Under the pieces are notes generated by a model, which saw only the letters and a program-made list of their open reading frames with translations, searched no databases and was not told where the DNA came from. A program made the translations under genes and the position numbers. From the NCBI GenBank assembly GCA_041736895.1, contig JBGSSS010000095.1, positions 10,383-74,382 on the forward strand: 64,000 bases of DNA, written 5' to 3'. The DNA comes from JANRLT01 sp041736895 (GTDB lineage Bacteria; Planctomycetota; Planctomycetia; Pirellulales; JALHPA01). Of this stretch, positions 44,371 through 52,596 are shown one piece after another; position 1 is the first letter of the stretch, and every line of letters starts with the position of its first letter.

Positions 44371-45660
44371 GTGTCCGGGACCTGTGTCATTGGGTTGCAG
44401 TGGGGTGATGAAGACAAAGGGAAACTCGTCGATCTGCTGACCGAGTCGCATGATTTCGTCGTCCGCTATCAAGGGGGCGCCAACGCCGGACACACCGTTG
44501 TTGCTGGCGATCAGGTCTACAAGCTCTCGCTCATCCCCAGCGGTATCCTCAATCCCAAGGTCACCTCGGTCATCACCGGCGGCGTGGTGTTGAACCCGCC
44601 GAGCATCCTGGGCGAGATCGACCAACTCGTCGCGCGGAATGTCGAGGTCGGCAAGAATCTCATCATTAGCGACCGCGCGCATGTGATCTTCCCCTGGCAC
44701 ATGGCCGAAGATCGCGCGATGGATAGCGATGTCTCCGGCGGCGAAGCGATCGGCTCGACGCAGCGCGGGATTGGCCCTTGCTATCGCGACAAAGTCGGCC
44801 GCGCGCACGCGATTCGCCTCGGCGATCTCTACCGCGATGATTTCCGCGACCGTGTGCAACATGTTGTCGCGGCCAAGAATAAGATGCTGCCTGTGTGGGC
44901 TGGTCCGAAAGCCGAACTCCTCGACGCCGACAAGATCGCCACGGAATACCTGGGTTATGCCGAACGCTTGAAACCATACGTTGGCGATACGACGGGGCTG
45001 TTGCTCAATGCGGCCGAGAGCGGCAAGCGACTGTTGTTCGAGGGTGCACAAGGTGCTTTGCTCGACATCGACCACGGAACCTTTCCGTATGTGACGAGCA
45101 GCAACAGCTCGGGCGTTGGTGTCTCGAGCGGTTCCGGTGTGCCGGCGAAATGGATCAGCCGCATTCTGGGCGTCGTTAAGGCTTACAACACGCGCGTCGG
45201 CGGCGGTCCATTCCCAACCGAACAGAACAACGATATCGGCCAGCACATTCGCGACCGCGGCAACGAATACGGCACCGTGACCAAGCGTCCGCGCCGCTGC
45301 GGTTGGTTCGATGCGGTTGCCGCGCGATACACGTCGCGTTTGAGCGGCGTCGATGGCATCGCGGTGATGCTACTTGATGTGCTGAGCGAGTTACCCGAGA
45401 TCAAGGTCTGCACGGCGTACGAAGTCAACGGCAAGCGGGTCACCGATTTCCCTAGCCAGTTGGATGACTTGCGTGTCGCGCAGCCAATTTACGAAACGCT
45501 CCCGGGCTGGCAGTCCGAGATCACCAGCGTGCGCAAGTTTGCGGATTTGCCGGCGAAGGCCCAATCCTACGTCAAACGCCTCGGCGAACTCGTCGGTCAG
45601 CCGGTAGATGTCGTTTCCGTCGGTCCGGATCGTGCGCAGACGATGTGGATCCGGCCGTAA
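44371..45660 (+). CDS. purA: Adenylosuccinate synthetase
   Basis: 429 residues from GTG with GAAGG upstream. It forms adenylosuccinate from IMP, aspartate and GTP, the first committed step to AMP. Signatures: VVRYQGGANAGHTVV, GIGPCYRDKVGR, LLFEGAQGALLDIDHGTFPY, YNTRVGGGPFPTE, KRPRRCGWFDAVA and the end VGPDRAQTMWIRP. The phosphate-loop signature QWGDEGKG reads QWGDEDKG here (Asp15 in place of Gly). The rest is intact and length is normal, so the enzyme is probably active and this may be a lineage variant. Confidence 0.97.
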   Translation: MSGTCVIGLQWGDEDKGKLVDLLTESHDFVVRYQGGANAGHTVVAGDQVYKLSLIPSGILNPKVTSVITGGVVLNPPSILGEIDQLVARNVEVGKNLIISDRAHVIFPWHMAEDRAMDSDVSGGEAIGSTQRGIGPCYRDKVGRAHAIRLGDLYRDDFRDRVQHVVAAKNKMLPVWAGPKAELLDADKIATEYLGYAERLKPYVGDTTGLLLNAAESGKRLLFEGAQGALLDIDHGTFPYVTSSNSSGVGVSSGSGVPAKWISRILGVVKAYNTRVGGGPFPTEQNNDIGQHIRDRGNEYGTVTKRPRRCGWFDAVAARYTSRLSGVDGIAVMLLDVLSELPEIKVCTAYEVNGKRVTDFPSQLDDLRVAQPIYETLPGWQSEITSVRKFADLPAKAQSYVKRLGELVGQPVDVVSVGPDRAQTMWIRP

Positions 45661-45700
45661 AACTCGTTTCTCATCACAAAAGCCAGTGTTCTCTGAATTG

Positions 45701-45728
45701 TTGCCTTGAACAACAGCGTTGTTATAAT
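45701..45728 (+). promoter_or_regulatory. Sigma-70 promoter with palindromic operator for the BrnT-like/Xre pair
   Basis: TTGCCT (45701-45706), 16-bp spacer, perfect TATAAT (45723-45728). The spacer contains AACAAC-AGC-GTTGTT (45709-45723), a perfect 6-bp inverted repeat that abuts the -10 box. This is a classic position for autorepression by the downstream HTH antitoxin. GGGAGCATAGG precedes the ATG at 45755. Confidence 0.7.
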
Positions 45729-45754
45729 TAAAATTAACAGCAGGGAGCATAGGA

Positions 45755-45988
45755 ATGCCCTACTTCGAGTTTTTGTGGTCGGAAGAAACGATCGATCACC
45801 TTGCCGAGCATGATGTTTCGCAAGATGAATTTGAACGGATCGTCCAGTCTCCGGTTTCGACCAGCGAAAGTTATTCGAGCGGGCTGCCGGCGGCGTTTGG
45901 TTATACCGATGACGGGCGTTTCGTCATTTGCGTTTTCGAACATCTGGATTCGGTCCTTGTTTTGCCGGTCACGGCCTACGAAATCTAA
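45755..45988 (+). CDS. BrnT-like toxin candidate
   Basis: 77 residues. FLWSEETIDHLAEHDVSQDE and FVICVFEHLDSVLVLPVTAYEI match the outline of the BrnT/DUF4258 RelE-like fold (W-x-E...H-x-V-x3-E near the start, a late ILPVTAYE strand). Residues usually needed for RNase activity are not all visible. It precedes an Xre gene by 10 bp, in toxin-first order like BrnT-BrnA. Confidence 0.7.
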   Translation: MPYFEFLWSEETIDHLAEHDVSQDEFERIVQSPVSTSESYSSGLPAAFGYTDDGRFVICVFEHLDSVLVLPVTAYEI

Positions 45989-45998
45989 AGGAGTTCTC

Positions 45999-46349
45999 AT
46001 GGCCAAGCGAATCACGGGTAAGTTAACTCCGGAGCAGCAAAAACTTTTGACTGAAAAACGCGCGGCTGCTGAAAAATATAAGCCGCAGTGGCAATCCGAA
46101 GGAAAATTGATCAAGCGCCGGCATGAGCAAATGCTTGCGGATCTCGCCGATGTATTTCGCAGTTTACGCGCCGAACGAGAACGCCAAGGCCTCAGCTTGG
46201 CCGATGTTGCGCAGCGTACTGGGATTCCGAGAGAGTCGATTTGTCGTCTGGAGAATCTGGAAAAAGGCAATTTCGAGATCTTCACGGTACAGCGCTATGC
46301 CGAAGCCTTGGGTTTGAAAATCCAAGTGGCACTCGTTCCGGCCGCATGA
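45999..46349 (+). CDS. Xre-type HTH antitoxin candidate
   Basis: 116 residues from the ATG of MAKRITGKLT with AAGGAG eight bases before it. The helix-turn-helix is LRAERERQGLSLADVAQRTG with IPRESICRLENLEKGNFEIF, followed by the Cro/C1-type last helix (TVQRYAEALGLKIQVAL). N-terminal 50 residues are charged and could bind the toxin. Overlaps nothing; uppS begins 3 bp later. It probably binds the palindrome at 45709-45723. Confidence 0.85.
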   Translation: MAKRITGKLTPEQQKLLTEKRAAAEKYKPQWQSEGKLIKRRHEQMLADLADVFRSLRAERERQGLSLADVAQRTGIPRESICRLENLEKGNFEIFTVQRYAEALGLKIQVALVPAA

Positions 46350-46352
46350 CCA

Positions 46353-47126
46353 ATGATCCCATTTCCCACTATCGCCGATTCCGTTGCTGCGGTTGACCCG
46401 CTGGCCGGGATTCCGCGCGAGCGGTTGCCGCGGCATGTGGCGATCATCATGGACGGTAACGGCCGCTGGGCTCAGCGCCAGGGCTTACCCCGCATCGAAG
46501 GTCATCGTCGTGGCGTCGCCAGTGTGCGGCGGATCACCGAAGAGTGCGCGCGGCTGAAGCTCGAACAACTAACGCTTTATTGCCTGAGCAGCGAAAATTG
46601 GAAGCGACCGCAGCCGGAACTCGATTTTCTCATGCATCTGCTCGAGCAGTACATGATCGAGGAACGCTCGACGATCTTGCAGCAAAACATCCGTGTCAAA
46701 ACGATCGGCCGCCGCGAAGGGCTGCCGGAATCGACGCTCCGCGAGATCGACAAGACGATCGAGCTGTCGAGCAAGAACACGGGCCTTTGTCTCTGCCTGG
46801 CGATCAACTACGGCGGACGCGGCGAGTTGCTGGACGCCGTGCGCTCGATCGCGCAAGACGTTGCGGCCAATACACTGCCGCTCGAAAAGATCGACGAGCA
46901 ACTCCTGGCCGAACGGCTCTACACGGCCGGAATGCCGGACCCCGATCTGTTGATTCGCACGGCGGGCGAGTTGCGAATCAGCAACTTCTTGCTCTGGCAA
47001 ATCAGTTACGCCGAACTCTGGATCACGGACCGCTGCTGGCCCGAGTTTCGCGAGGAGGAATTGCACACGGCGCTGCGGGAATATGCTTCGCGGGATCGCC
47101 GTTATGGCGGGTTGAAGTTGACGTAG
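46353..47126 (+). CDS. uppS: Isoprenyl transferase (undecaprenyl diphosphate synthase)
   Basis: 257 residues. RHVAIIMDGNGRWAQRQGLP has the catalytic aspartate and diphosphate-binding arginine. GHRRGVASVRRITEECARLK, LTLYCLSSENWKRPQPELDF, LCLAINYGGRGELLDAVRSI, DLLIRTAGELRISNFLLWQI and YAELWITDRCWPEFREEELH complete the family pattern. It makes the C55 lipid carrier for wall and surface polymers. Followed by cdsA, a common pairing. Confidence 0.97.
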   Translation: MIPFPTIADSVAAVDPLAGIPRERLPRHVAIIMDGNGRWAQRQGLPRIEGHRRGVASVRRITEECARLKLEQLTLYCLSSENWKRPQPELDFLMHLLEQYMIEERSTILQQNIRVKTIGRREGLPESTLREIDKTIELSSKNTGLCLCLAINYGGRGELLDAVRSIAQDVAANTLPLEKIDEQLLAERLYTAGMPDPDLLIRTAGELRISNFLLWQISYAELWITDRCWPEFREEELHTALREYASRDRRYGGLKLT

Positions 47127-47182
47127 AACTGCGGCTGATGTTTTCCTTTCTCCTGTAATCCTGTCCCCTGTCTCCTGCCCCT

Positions 47183-48130
47183 ATGCTTCGCTGGCGATTA
47201 ATGCTTGGGGCTGCGTTGATCGCCTTGCTGGTGCTGCTCTTTTGGCTCGAAGGGACGCAAGCCGCCGGCGCGCCGCCGCTGGCGTGGCTGTATCCATTAC
47301 TGCTCACGGCTGCAGTGCTGGGGTCGCAGGACCTCGTCTATCTCTACGCCGCGCGGAAGTGGCAGCCGTCGAATGCGCTGCTGACTGTGGGCAATATGCT
47401 GTTGGTCACCGCAGCCGTGACGCCGTATTTGTTTCTGCCCGCCGGCCATGTGCTGGCGAAGTCTTGGGCTTGGCAGGCGGTCGTGTTTGGGTTGCTGGTC
47501 TTGGTCGTGTTCTTACGCGAGATGCGAAAGTACGAAGCCCCCGACAAATCGGTACTGAATCTGGCCCTCACGATCTTCGGCTGGAGTTACGTCGGCTGGC
47601 TGCTTGCGGTGCTCGTCGAATTGCGCGTCGGCCAATCGACGCCAGCCCACGGCATCCTGGCGATTGGAACACTGATCCTGTTCGTCAAACTCGGCGACAC
47701 GGGCGCATATGCGATCGGCCGCTTGATCGGACGGCATAAGGTCACGCCGGTGTTGAGTCCAGGCAAGACCTGGGAAGGCGTCGCCGGCGCGGTCGTCTGG
47801 GCGATGCTCGGCGGTTGGGCGGTGGCAACGTGGTGGGTTCCGCAATTATCCTCCGCCGAAGCCAACCCGCTTGGAACTACCGCCGATCACCCAACGGCTT
47901 CGCTGCTTAGCAGCATTCCATTAACCGCCCGCTGGATCATCTACGGCGGCGTCATGGCAATTGTCGGCATGCTCGGCGACCTGGCCGAGTCCTTGCTCAA
48001 GCGTGACCTCGGTCGCAAAGACTCGAGCGATTGGCTGCCGGGGTTCGGCGGGACGCTCGATCTGTTGGATTCGATCCTTTTTGCCGGACCTGTGGCTTAC
48101 GTCGTTTGGCAATCGGGGTGGTTGAGTTAG
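47183..48130 (+). CDS. cdsA: Phosphatidate cytidylyltransferase
   Basis: 315 residues with about eight membrane segments. KLGDTGAYAIGRLIGRHKVT, SPGKTWEGVAGAVVWAML and the C-terminal signature LLKRDLGRKDSSDWLPGFGG followed by TLDLLDSILF identify CdsA. It makes CDP-diacylglycerol from CTP and phosphatidic acid in the inner membrane. The usual PGHGG is PGFGG here. The CTCCTG-rich stretch before the start (47148-47178) resembles an arm of the 39250 repeat. Confidence 0.95.
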   Translation: MLRWRLMLGAALIALLVLLFWLEGTQAAGAPPLAWLYPLLLTAAVLGSQDLVYLYAARKWQPSNALLTVGNMLLVTAAVTPYLFLPAGHVLAKSWAWQAVVFGLLVLVVFLREMRKYEAPDKSVLNLALTIFGWSYVGWLLAVLVELRVGQSTPAHGILAIGTLILFVKLGDTGAYAIGRLIGRHKVTPVLSPGKTWEGVAGAVVWAMLGGWAVATWWVPQLSSAEANPLGTTADHPTASLLSSIPLTARWIIYGGVMAIVGMLGDLAESLLKRDLGRKDSSDWLPGFGGTLDLLDSILFAGPVAYVVWQSGWLS

Positions 48131-48151
48131 GAAGCAGCAGGACGAAATGCT

Positions 48152-48172
48152 CCCAGGGGATGAACCCCTGGG
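48152..48172 (+). repeat. Palindrome CCCAGGGG-ATGAA-CCCCTGGG
   Basis: 21-bp member of the CCCAGGGG family, one base from the complement of the 3403 copy, 22 bp after the cdsA stop. The remaining gap to phoH (to 48486) shows only a weak CGTTGC/GCAACG hairpin at about 48251-48273. Confidence 0.85.
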
Positions 48173-48486
48173 CTTTGAAAAGGGGAATCAATTTGATTTT
48201 CCCTCCCGTGGAAAAATGTGAGTATTGTCTCGAATACACTGGTTGCTAGCGTTGCAACGGATGCCGCAACGTCTTTTCAGGAAAGAACTTGCGGTCGTTC
48301 CACGGAATTTGCTCCCGTCTCTTGAAAGATCGGATATATTTACCTGTGGCCATATAGGAATGGCCATTAGATTGCGGAACTCTATTCTGAGTTCTGATGC
48401 TCCTCTGTCGCGGGATTCCAATCCCTGACGTTGTCGGGCAATCATGGTCCGTGAGGGGGTCGCCGAAAAAGGTCCGGCCCTCGTGA

Positions 48487-49455
48487 ATGAATACTCAGTC
48501 CATCTCGGTCATTGACGCGAAGACGCTGCTCACGATCTTCGGGCCACGCGATACGCACCTGCGAAAAATCCGTTCCGCGCTGGGGGTCATGATCACCGCG
48601 CGCGAGGATCGGATCATCGTCGAAGGCGATGAAGCCCCCGTTGCCCAAGCCATCAAGGTCGTCGAGCAACTCAAAAAGATTGCCGAGCAGCGCGGGCAGA
48701 TCGACGCGCACGAACTTGCCGGCATTCTCGCCGCCGTCACGGGCAAGGTCCGTGAAGCCAACCATGCCCCGATCAGCGGGCTCTCGGTCGGCAAACAAGT
48801 CCGCCCACGCACACCCGGCCAAGCGGCGTACGTCGAAGCGATCCAGAAGCACGACCTCGTGTTTTGCACGGGCCCCGCGGGTTGCGGCAAGACGTACCTC
48901 GCCGTGGCGATGGCCGTCTCAGCATTCAAGCAAGACCGCATTCGCAAGATCGTCCTTGTGCGGCCGGCCGTCGAAGCGGGCGAAAGCCTGGGCTTTCTGC
49001 CGGGCAGCCTCGAAGAAAAGATCAATCCGTATCTCCGCCCGCTGCTCGACTCGCTGCAGGACTTGCTTGATTACGAACAGGTCAAGCGTCTCAGCGAGCA
49101 GGACATCATCGAGATGGTTCCGTTAGCGTACATGCGCGGGCGAACCTTGAACGATGCGTTCATCATTCTCGACGAAGCGCAGAACACGACGATCTCGCAG
49201 ATGAAGATGTTCCTCACCCGCATGGGGAATAATTCCAAGATTGTCGTCTCGGGCGACACGACGCAGATCGACTTGCCCCCGCATACAATGTCGGGTTTTG
49301 TCGACGCGCTGGGTCGGCTACGCGGAATTCCCGGCACGGCCGAAGTGAATATGCAGAAGGAAGATATCGTGCGGCATCGTCTGGTCCAAGCGATCGTCGA
49401 TGCTTACGCCGACGACGACACGCAGGGGCATACGCCGGCGCGGAGAAAGAAATAA
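48487..49455 (+). CDS. phoH: PhoH family ATPase
   Basis: 322 residues. The N-terminal 100 residues are KH-like. Walker A is FCTGPAGCGKTYLAVAMAV, followed by the PhoH block IVLVRPAVEAGESLGFLPGS with EEKINPYLRPLLDSLQDLL; Walker B is FIILDEAQNTTISQMKMFLT and the sensor region KIVVSGDTTQIDLPPHTMSG. It is a cytosolic ATPase/RNA helicase-like protein that works with YbeY in rRNA maturation in other bacteria; ybeY is encoded downstream. Confidence 0.96.
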   Translation: MNTQSISVIDAKTLLTIFGPRDTHLRKIRSALGVMITAREDRIIVEGDEAPVAQAIKVVEQLKKIAEQRGQIDAHELAGILAAVTGKVREANHAPISGLSVGKQVRPRTPGQAAYVEAIQKHDLVFCTGPAGCGKTYLAVAMAVSAFKQDRIRKIVLVRPAVEAGESLGFLPGSLEEKINPYLRPLLDSLQDLLDYEQVKRLSEQDIIEMVPLAYMRGRTLNDAFIILDEAQNTTISQMKMFLTRMGNNSKIVVSGDTTQIDLPPHTMSGFVDALGRLRGIPGTAEVNMQKEDIVRHRLVQAIVDAYADDDTQGHTPARRKK

Positions 49456-49470
49456 AATCAGGGGCTGGGG

Positions 49471-49590
49471 GTTCGGGATTGGGGGGGGTAGGGAAATGCA
49501 AATACTCTCAAAGCCGCAATCGAATCCCAGCAACTGAAAGCAAAACATCAATCTTCCATTACTTCCCGAATCCCCAATCCCCAATCCCTA
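49471..49590 (+). repeat. GGGATTGGGG...CCCCAATCCC inverted repeat before pgpH
   Basis: GTTCGGGATTGGGGGGGGTA (49471-49490) pairs with a right arm including CCGAATCCCCAATCCCC (49566-49584). A related stretch, CCCCAAATCCCCAACCCC, is at 54007-54024. Occupies most of the phoH-pgpH gap. Confidence 0.75.
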
Positions 49591-49597
49591 GAACGAA

Positions 49598-51952
49598 GTG
49601 GCTACTGGCAATTACCGCCGACCTTCGCGATTGCAACGGGGAAGTTCCGTCGAACTTCCGCCGAATCTGATCGAACGCACCTGGGACTCGGTGCGGCGGG
49701 GCGACGTGCTGTTGCGGCTGGGAATTTGCTGCGCGGCGATTTTGGCGATGTGGGCGATCGTCCGCGGGTGGAATCCGCCGTTTGGCTATCGCACGAATAA
49801 CACGCCGTCGCGCAGTTTGACCGCGCGAATCGATTTCCAGCAGCCGGACAACGAAAAAACCCGCGAGCTCCGCGATGAAGCAGCGCGTTCGGTGACGCCG
49901 ATCTTTGTGAACAACACGGCGCCGCTCGCGAAGCTGCGGACGGAGCTGCGCGACCGTTTGAATGAAATGGCCAATGCCGAAACGCTCGACAAAGTGAAAG
50001 CCGGACTCTGGTCCGAATTCGAACCGAACAAACCGCCGCCGAAAACGCCGGTTCCCGCGCCGACGATCAAAGGGCTAGGCGAGCTGTCGTTGGCCAGCGG
50101 AGCGCAGGCGATCAATAAAGAATTGGGCGTCCCCACCCCCGAAGAAATCGCTTATCAGAACTTTCGCAAGCGCTTCACTCCCGCCACGGAGTTCGAAAAA
50201 TTTTACTCTCCCGTCGGGACCGCGATTCAGGAGTTGGAAAACAAAGGGATCCTCGACACGGCGAACACGAACTATCCGCAGCCGGAATCGTTATTGAAAC
50301 TGGCGATTCGTCTGCCCAGCAGCCAGCAGTTCGATCTGATGGTGACGATTTCTGAAGTGCGTATCGAAGAAGCTAGAAATCAATTATTAACTCGGCTCAA
50401 GGCGAATCCGGTGATCGGACCCGAGGCGGCGCAGCTCTTGTTCAACTGGCTGTCGCCGCGGATCAAGGGAACGCTCACCTATGACGAGAAAAACACGCGT
50501 CAGGAAGAAGCCCGGGCTCGGGAAGCCATCCCCGTCGCGATGGTTTCATACAAAGCCAATACCGACATCTTGGTTCGCGGCAACGATGTGCTCGACCACG
50601 ATGAGATCAAGCTGCTGCGCAGCGAGCATGAAGCGTTGCTGCAGCAACTGACTTGGACCGATCGGCTGACGGCATCTGCCGCCGTGTTCGGCATGTTTTT
50701 CGCCCTGTTTGTGCTGTGCGGTTTCTATAGCTATTTCCGCGAGCAGACGCTCCTGACCGATCTCTGGCGCTTTACCAGCGTCGTGGTCTTGGCGGTGTTG
50801 ACCGTGGGCTTGGCGCATCTCGCGTCGGGCGACGGGTTGCGCGCGGAGATGATTCCGGTGCTGATCTTCGGGATGACGATCGCGATCGCCTTTCATCAGG
50901 AAGTCGCCTTGCTGCTCTCGGCCGAGATGGCGCTCGTTGTCGTTTTCACGCTGGGCCAGGGCTTGGCCGAATACGTCGTCATCTTGAGCGCTGTGGCGAC
51001 CGCCGTGTTGTTGATCGGACGGATTCGGAGTCGGAGCAAGCTGATCTATGTCGGCTGCGCGACGGCCGTCGTCGTCGGGCTGACGTCGATTGGCGTCAAT
51101 GTGCTGGATCATCAGCCCATCAATGCCGCGCTCTTCAACAACGCCGCGCTGCATAGCTTCTGGGCGCTGACCGCGTGCTTTATCGTCTCGGGCTTATTGC
51201 CATTTATTGAGAAACTGTTTGGGGTGCTGACCGATTTGAGCTTGTTCGAACTCGGCGATCCCTCGCATCCGCTGTTGCAGCAACTCGTGCAACGCGCTCC
51301 TGGCACCTACAACCATTCGATCAATGTCGCGAGCATTGCCGAAGCGGCGGCCGAAGCGATCGGCGCGCGGGGATTGTTGGTGCGCGTCGGGGCGTACTTC
51401 CATGACATCGGCAAGATGTGTAAGCCGAGCTATTTCATCGAAAACCAAGGCCGCGATGTCAATCGCCACGAGTCCTTGAACCCGGCAATGAGCACCTTGG
51501 TCATTATCGCGCACATCAAGGACGGGGCCGATATGGCGCTGCAGCATCACCTGCCGCAAGCGATTATCGACTTTATCCAACAGCATCATGGCACGACGCT
51601 CGTTGAGTATTTCTACAATCGCGCCAGCCGCGAAAGCGAAAAAAATCCCGACGCCGCCGAAGTCGATGAAGCCAGCTTTCGCTACCCCGGTCCGAAGCCG
51701 CAAAGCAAGGAGGCCGGCATCCTGATGCTGGCCGATGCTTCGGAAAGCGCCAGCCGGACGCTCACCGATCCGACGCCGGCGCGGATCGAAAACTTGATCC
51801 ATGATTTGTCCATGAAGCGGTTGATCGACGGCCAATTCGACGATTGCGGCCTGACGCTGCGGGAATTGGCCACGGTGCAAGAAAGCCTGGCCAAGTCCCT
51901 GACCGCTGTTTATCACGGCCGCGTCAAGTATCCTGATGCACGCACGGCGTAA
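49598..51952 (+). CDS. PgpH-like 7TM HD-domain phosphohydrolase (c-di-AMP phosphodiesterase candidate)
   Basis: 784 residues from GTG. One N-terminal helix, then an extracytoplasmic 7TMR-HDED region (PFGYRTNNTPSRSLTARIDF; LRDEAARSVTPIFVNNTAPL), seven membrane segments (about 355-560) and a cytosolic HD domain (TYNHSINVASIAEAAAEAIG, VGAYFHDIGKMCKPSYFIEN, HIKDGADMALQHHLPQAIID, FIQQHHGTTLVEYFY). Homologues in Listeria (PgpH) hydrolyse c-di-AMP. The HD residues are present. Whether this organism makes c-di-AMP cannot be told from the window. Confidence 0.93.
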   Translation: MATGNYRRPSRLQRGSSVELPPNLIERTWDSVRRGDVLLRLGICCAAILAMWAIVRGWNPPFGYRTNNTPSRSLTARIDFQQPDNEKTRELRDEAARSVTPIFVNNTAPLAKLRTELRDRLNEMANAETLDKVKAGLWSEFEPNKPPPKTPVPAPTIKGLGELSLASGAQAINKELGVPTPEEIAYQNFRKRFTPATEFEKFYSPVGTAIQELENKGILDTANTNYPQPESLLKLAIRLPSSQQFDLMVTISEVRIEEARNQLLTRLKANPVIGPEAAQLLFNWLSPRIKGTLTYDEKNTRQEEARAREAIPVAMVSYKANTDILVRGNDVLDHDEIKLLRSEHEALLQQLTWTDRLTASAAVFGMFFALFVLCGFYSYFREQTLLTDLWRFTSVVVLAVLTVGLAHLASGDGLRAEMIPVLIFGMTIAIAFHQEVALLLSAEMALVVVFTLGQGLAEYVVILSAVATAVLLIGRIRSRSKLIYVGCATAVVVGLTSIGVNVLDHQPINAALFNNAALHSFWALTACFIVSGLLPFIEKLFGVLTDLSLFELGDPSHPLLQQLVQRAPGTYNHSINVASIAEAAAEAIGARGLLVRVGAYFHDIGKMCKPSYFIENQGRDVNRHESLNPAMSTLVIIAHIKDGADMALQHHLPQAIIDFIQQHHGTTLVEYFYNRASRESEKNPDAAEVDEASFRYPGPKPQSKEAGILMLADASESASRTLTDPTPARIENLIHDLSMKRLIDGQFDDCGLTLRELATVQESLAKSLTAVYHGRVKYPDARTA

Positions 51953-51958
51953 AATTCT

Positions 51959-51979
51959 CCCAGGGGGTGAACCCCTGGG
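51959..51979 (+). repeat. Palindrome CCCAGGGG-GTGAA-CCCCTGGG
   Basis: Exact reverse complement of the copies at 3403 and 56767. Seven bases after the pgpH stop. Confidence 0.85.
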
Positions 51980-52038
51980 CTTTGTTTTTGAATCCAGTTG
52001 TTCTGAAAAACGAAATTCGCTCGTAAATATTCCTTTGC

Positions 52039-52596
52039 ATGTCCGCTCCGGCTCCGCATCCTATTCACGTTTCGATCGCCAATCAGCAAGAAGCGCTGCC
52101 GCTGGACTACGCGCAGATTCGCCGTGCCGTGCGCACCGTGCTGGCGGGCGAAGGCTGCCGGAAAGCCAAAATTTCGCTCGCGTTTATCACCGATGAGGCG
52201 ATCCACGCGCTTAATAAGCGATTCCTCGACCACGATTATCCGACCGACGTCCTGACGTTTCCACTCGACAACGGCAAGAACGGCCTCGAGGGCGAAATCG
52301 TCATCAGCAGCGATACGGCCATCAGCCAGGGAGCCGAATACGACAATGATCCCCAGCGCGAATTGCTGCTCTATGTGGTGCATGGCGTCTTGCATCTGAT
52401 GGATTACGACGACCAAACCGAGTCGGCCAAGCGGGCGATGCGGGCGCGCGAGCAGCATTACCTAAAGCTGTTGGATGAGCCTGAGCAAGCAGCGTCAGCA
52501 GTTCCAGCGGCCAAAGCCAAACCTTCGGGCTTTACGCCCAAGCCTGGCAAGCGAATGCCGCCCAAGCAGAATCGTCCGCGGAGGCCGGGTCGATGA
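52039..52596 (+). CDS. ybeY: Endoribonuclease YbeY with a basic tail
   Basis: 185 residues. ISLAFITDEAIHALNKRFLD, YPTDVLTFPLDNGK and the metal site LLYVVHGVLHLMDYDDQTES identify YbeY. His115 and His119 are present, but the third ligand (His in E. coli) is Asp125; other lineages also vary here. It processes rRNA ends and acts in ribosome quality control. The last 35 residues are an unusual P/K/R-rich extension (GFTPKPGKRMPPKQNRPRRP). Overlaps the next gene by 4 bp. Confidence 0.94.
   Translation: MSAPAPHPIHVSIANQQEALPLDYAQIRRAVRTVLAGEGCRKAKISLAFITDEAIHALNKRFLDHDYPTDVLTFPLDNGKNGLEGEIVISSDTAISQGAEYDNDPQRELLLYVVHGVLHLMDYDDQTESAKRAMRAREQHYLKLLDEPEQAASAVPAAKAKPSGFTPKPGKRMPPKQNRPRRPGR

Noticed and set aside
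48444..48515. 23-codon ORF overlapping the phoH start
   Set aside because: No homology, poor ribosome binding site, and it overlaps the well-supported phoH start in another frame.
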